Positions 14,044 through 15,406 of a stretch of 15,406 bases of DNA are shown here, piece after piece. Both the position numbers and the translations under genes were made by a program. The notes under the pieces were generated by a model. That model was not told where the DNA came from. It did no database searches and saw nothing but the letters and a program-made list of their open reading frames with translations. The DNA comes from Clostridia bacterium (lineage in GTDB: Bacteria > Bacillota > Clostridia > TANB77 > CAG-508): assembly GCA_900768805.1 (NCBI GenBank), contig CAAGEF010000288.1, positions 1 to 15,406 on the forward strand, read 5' to 3'. Positions within the stretch are counted from its first letter, which is position 1; each line of letters starts with the position of its first letter.

Positions 14044-14637
14044 TTATTCAATTTCAATCCAACTAAACTTTCCGTGTCCTGAATTTCTCCATTGCCCTAA
14101 TCCGTTATATTGTCCATAATCTAACCACTCTTTTACTAATTCAATATCATTGTCATCTAAACATTGAATAGTAAAATCGCAAGTAGCACCTGAATTAATC
14201 TCTTCACTAATTGCAATAGAAACTCTCTCTCCTTGCATTGTGCTACATCTTAATGGTCTTTGACATTCGGTAATTTCAGTTATATTCTCAATGATATTCA
14301 TTCTATCTTTAATGAAGATACCTAAATCAACTTTCTTCTTATAAGCCTTAATACTGCTTGATTTTGTGCCTTTAATATTTCTTAATGCACTACACGCACT
14401 TTTAAAGAATCCTCTTAACCAATAGTCATAGATGAATGGTTTTCCATCTTCAGTTTTTGGAAACCAAGTCTTACCTTTATCAACTACTTCATCAACTCCT
14501 ACTGCTTCTACTTCTTCTTCAACTGTACTTGAATCAGGAGCTTTACTACCTATAAAATTTCTATAGATTTCCTTATCTCCTGTTTGAGTACCTAAAATAC
14601 TCTCTAAAAATGTAATTCTAACTTTTAATTCTTTCAT
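14044..14637 (-). CDS. RAMP/Cas7-like fold protein of unknown function, phage-encoded
   Basis: A 197-aa protein of a family I have seen repeatedly in Bacillota phages without assigned function. Its motifs follow the order of RAMP proteins such as Csm3: an opening strand with LESILGT (KVRITFLESILGT, 5-17), FIYDYWLRGFFKSACSALRN (68-87) where RAMPs have the GSSLKG-helix segment, EINSGATCDFTIQCL (146-160) like the central strand, and GLGQWRNSGHGKF (179-191), a good match to the glycine-rich loop. RAMPs bind single-stranded RNA in regular steps. No other CRISPR gene or array is present, so a phage nucleic-acid-binding role is more likely than immunity. The fold call is from pattern only. The periodic tract follows directly. 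AGAGG precedes the start. Confidence 0.6.
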   Translation of the reverse strand: MKELKVRITFLESILGTQTGDKEIYRNFIGSKAPDSSTVEEEVEAVGVDEVVDKGKTWFPKTEDGKPFIYDYWLRGFFKSACSALRNIKGTKSSSIKAYKKKVDLGIFIKDRMNIIENITEITECQRPLRCSTMQGERVSIAISEEINSGATCDFTIQCLDDNDIELVKEWLDYGQYNGLGQWRNSGHGKFSWIEIE

Positions 14638-14757
14638 CTTTCTTTTTCCTCTTTCTTTCTTTTATTTATTTGTTTTTTTAAGGGTTTTATTTTAATGTGG
14701 GGTAATTTAATTGCTTATAAATTCAAAGCGATAATTTAAGGGAATTTCGAGGTTTTA
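14638..14757 (-). other. 120-bp A+T-rich gap, no gene seen
   Basis: It separates the small-gene operon from the RAMP-like gene. I see no convincing promoter or terminator. The stretch 14697-14725 vaguely resembles part of the duplicated GIY-YIG leader (GTGGGGTAATTT and CTTATAA), but too weakly to call. Confidence 0.3.
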
Positions 14758-14934
14758 TTATAGTCCTAGTCTTTCATATACACTATTTATAATTTGCTTA
14801 TTATTGAAGATTCTGAAATCTATATCAATATTATTGTTTGCTAGAAATCTCTTCAATGCTTCTCTTACATCTATTCTGTCATAGCCTTTTTTCTTCTTCC
14901 AAATATTAATGAATTCATCAATTAAATCATTCAT
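14758..14934 (-). CDS. Small unknown protein (58 aa)
   Basis: A 58-codon frame starting MNDLIDEFINIWKKKKGYDR, with a basic middle and ending SVYERLGL. It overlaps the upstream gene by 8 bases (ATGAATGA), the arrangement of coupled phage early genes, which is the main support for its reality. It looks helical and soluble, has no known motif, and I cannot assign a role. Confidence 0.6.
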   Translation of the reverse strand: MNDLIDEFINIWKKKKGYDRIDVREALKRFLANNNIDIDFRIFNNKQIINSVYERLGL

Positions 14935-15214
14935 CACACAATACCTCTTTTAACAAATCAAATTCTTCTTGAGTGAGTGCAAATAAACATCTATTGCTAT
15001 TATAATTTCCTAAAGCATTTTTTTCATATTCTGCAATACAAATTTCAAGCCATTGAATATTAACACGCTTTTTCTTAATTATCTCTAAAGCCTTTAATTC
15101 TTTTTTGATAGTTCTTGTAAATGGTTTTGTGAATCCTAAATTTTCTTTGTGCTTTATTTCGATATCACATAAAACATCATCTAGTTTTTCTAACGATTCT
15201 AATCCTTTACTCAT
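14927..15214 (-). CDS. Unknown early-region protein (95 aa)
   Basis: A 95-aa charged, helical protein, MSKGLESLEKLDDVLCDIEI onward, with a segment RVNIQWLEICIAEYEKNALG and ending LTQEEFDLLKEVLCDE. The ATG overlaps the upstream stop by four bases (ATGA), and AGAGGTG lies before it. Similar short proteins with a LxALEIIKxKxV motif are frequent in early regions of Bacillota phages and lack a known role. Soluble, no membrane segment. Confidence 0.65.
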   Translation of the reverse strand: MSKGLESLEKLDDVLCDIEIKHKENLGFTKPFTRTIKKELKALEIIKKKRVNIQWLEICIAEYEKNALGNYNSNRCLFALTQEEFDLLKEVLCDE

Positions 15215-15406
15215 CTACTTGCACCTCTTTTAAATTTACGCTTTAATATCTTAGCTGGAAGCTTACAACTATATGCGTATCCTTTTATACTTTTTAATTT
15301 ATTGAGTATTCTTTTAGGTATCTTAAAAGTATAAGTATAAGTATAATGACTATCTATAGTGACATTATCGAAAAATCCAAATGCTATATTCTCATCAATT
15401 GCTATC
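15211..15406 (-). CDS. 3' end of an unidentified early gene, cut by the window edge
   Basis: The frame enters from the right edge (first full codon at 15405) and gives 64 residues before a stop that overlaps the next start as ATGA. It contains a Tyr/Thr alternation (HYTYTYTFKIP) and ends with a strongly basic tail (AKILKRKFKRGASR), which suggests contact with nucleic acid. I do not recognise it. Confidence 0.6.
   Translation of the reverse strand, partial: IAIDENIAFGFFDNVTIDSHYTYTYTFKIPKRILNKLKSIKGYAYSCKLPAKILKRKFKRGASR

Noticed and set aside
13843..14082. 79-codon plus-strand frame across the periodic tract
   Set aside because: It lies against all other genes, has no ribosome binding site, and its Ser/Pro/Leu/His content follows from the C-every-5 pattern. 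It also runs into the RAMP-like gene.

Overview
The window is part of a low-GC temperate or lytic phage (or prophage) of a Bacillota host, most likely a gut Bacilli/Erysipelotrichia- or Clostridia-type bacterium. The reasons are A+T-rich codon use, GGAGG-type ribosome binding sites, standard-code TGG tryptophans, a Phg_2220_C-type replication initiator, a DnaC/IstB-type loader and a BppU-like baseplate protein. Every supported gene lies on the minus strand, so transcription runs from high to low coordinates.

Right end (15406 to 14044): an operon of small overlapping unknown genes, then a gap, then a 197-aa protein with the layout of the RAMP/Cas7-like fold. Its stop codon leads directly into about 620 bp (13421-14043) that carry no gene. 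This tract has a striking architecture: the transcribed strand is built from units of four bases plus G or GG, so a G falls every 5 or 6 bases, and C is almost absent. It ends in a perfect ribosome binding site in front of a four-codon stub.

Next (13361 to 13151) come a shared 13-bp motif, a strong sigma70-like promoter, and about 145 nt of leader RNA that folds into several long hairpins. Two of these are joined by a perfect 7-bp loop-loop complementarity, and the leader ends in a U-tract. It precedes the replication operon: a small GIY-YIG protein, a DnaD/Phg_2220_C-type initiator carrying a palindrome array that may be the replication origin, and a DnaC-like helicase loader (13138 to 10857). 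A second strong promoter followed within about 60 nt by a strong terminator (10838-10741) may make a small RNA.

The middle (10695 to 2958) is one tightly packed late-type operon: a terminase-small-subunit-like protein, a GIY-YIG nuclease whose C-terminal half resembles that same protein, then eight tail, baseplate or fibre-related genes plus a two-TM protein. No large terminase, portal or capsid gene is visible.

The left end (2946 to 389) is a homing-endonuclease cluster: a 15-codon stub of an HNH gene, a GIY-YIG gene, a complete HNH/P-loop gene, and a second GIY-YIG gene. The two GIY-YIG genes share a nearly identical 112-bp leader that can hide their ribosome binding sites. A small acidic protein and a truncated gene follow at the left edge.
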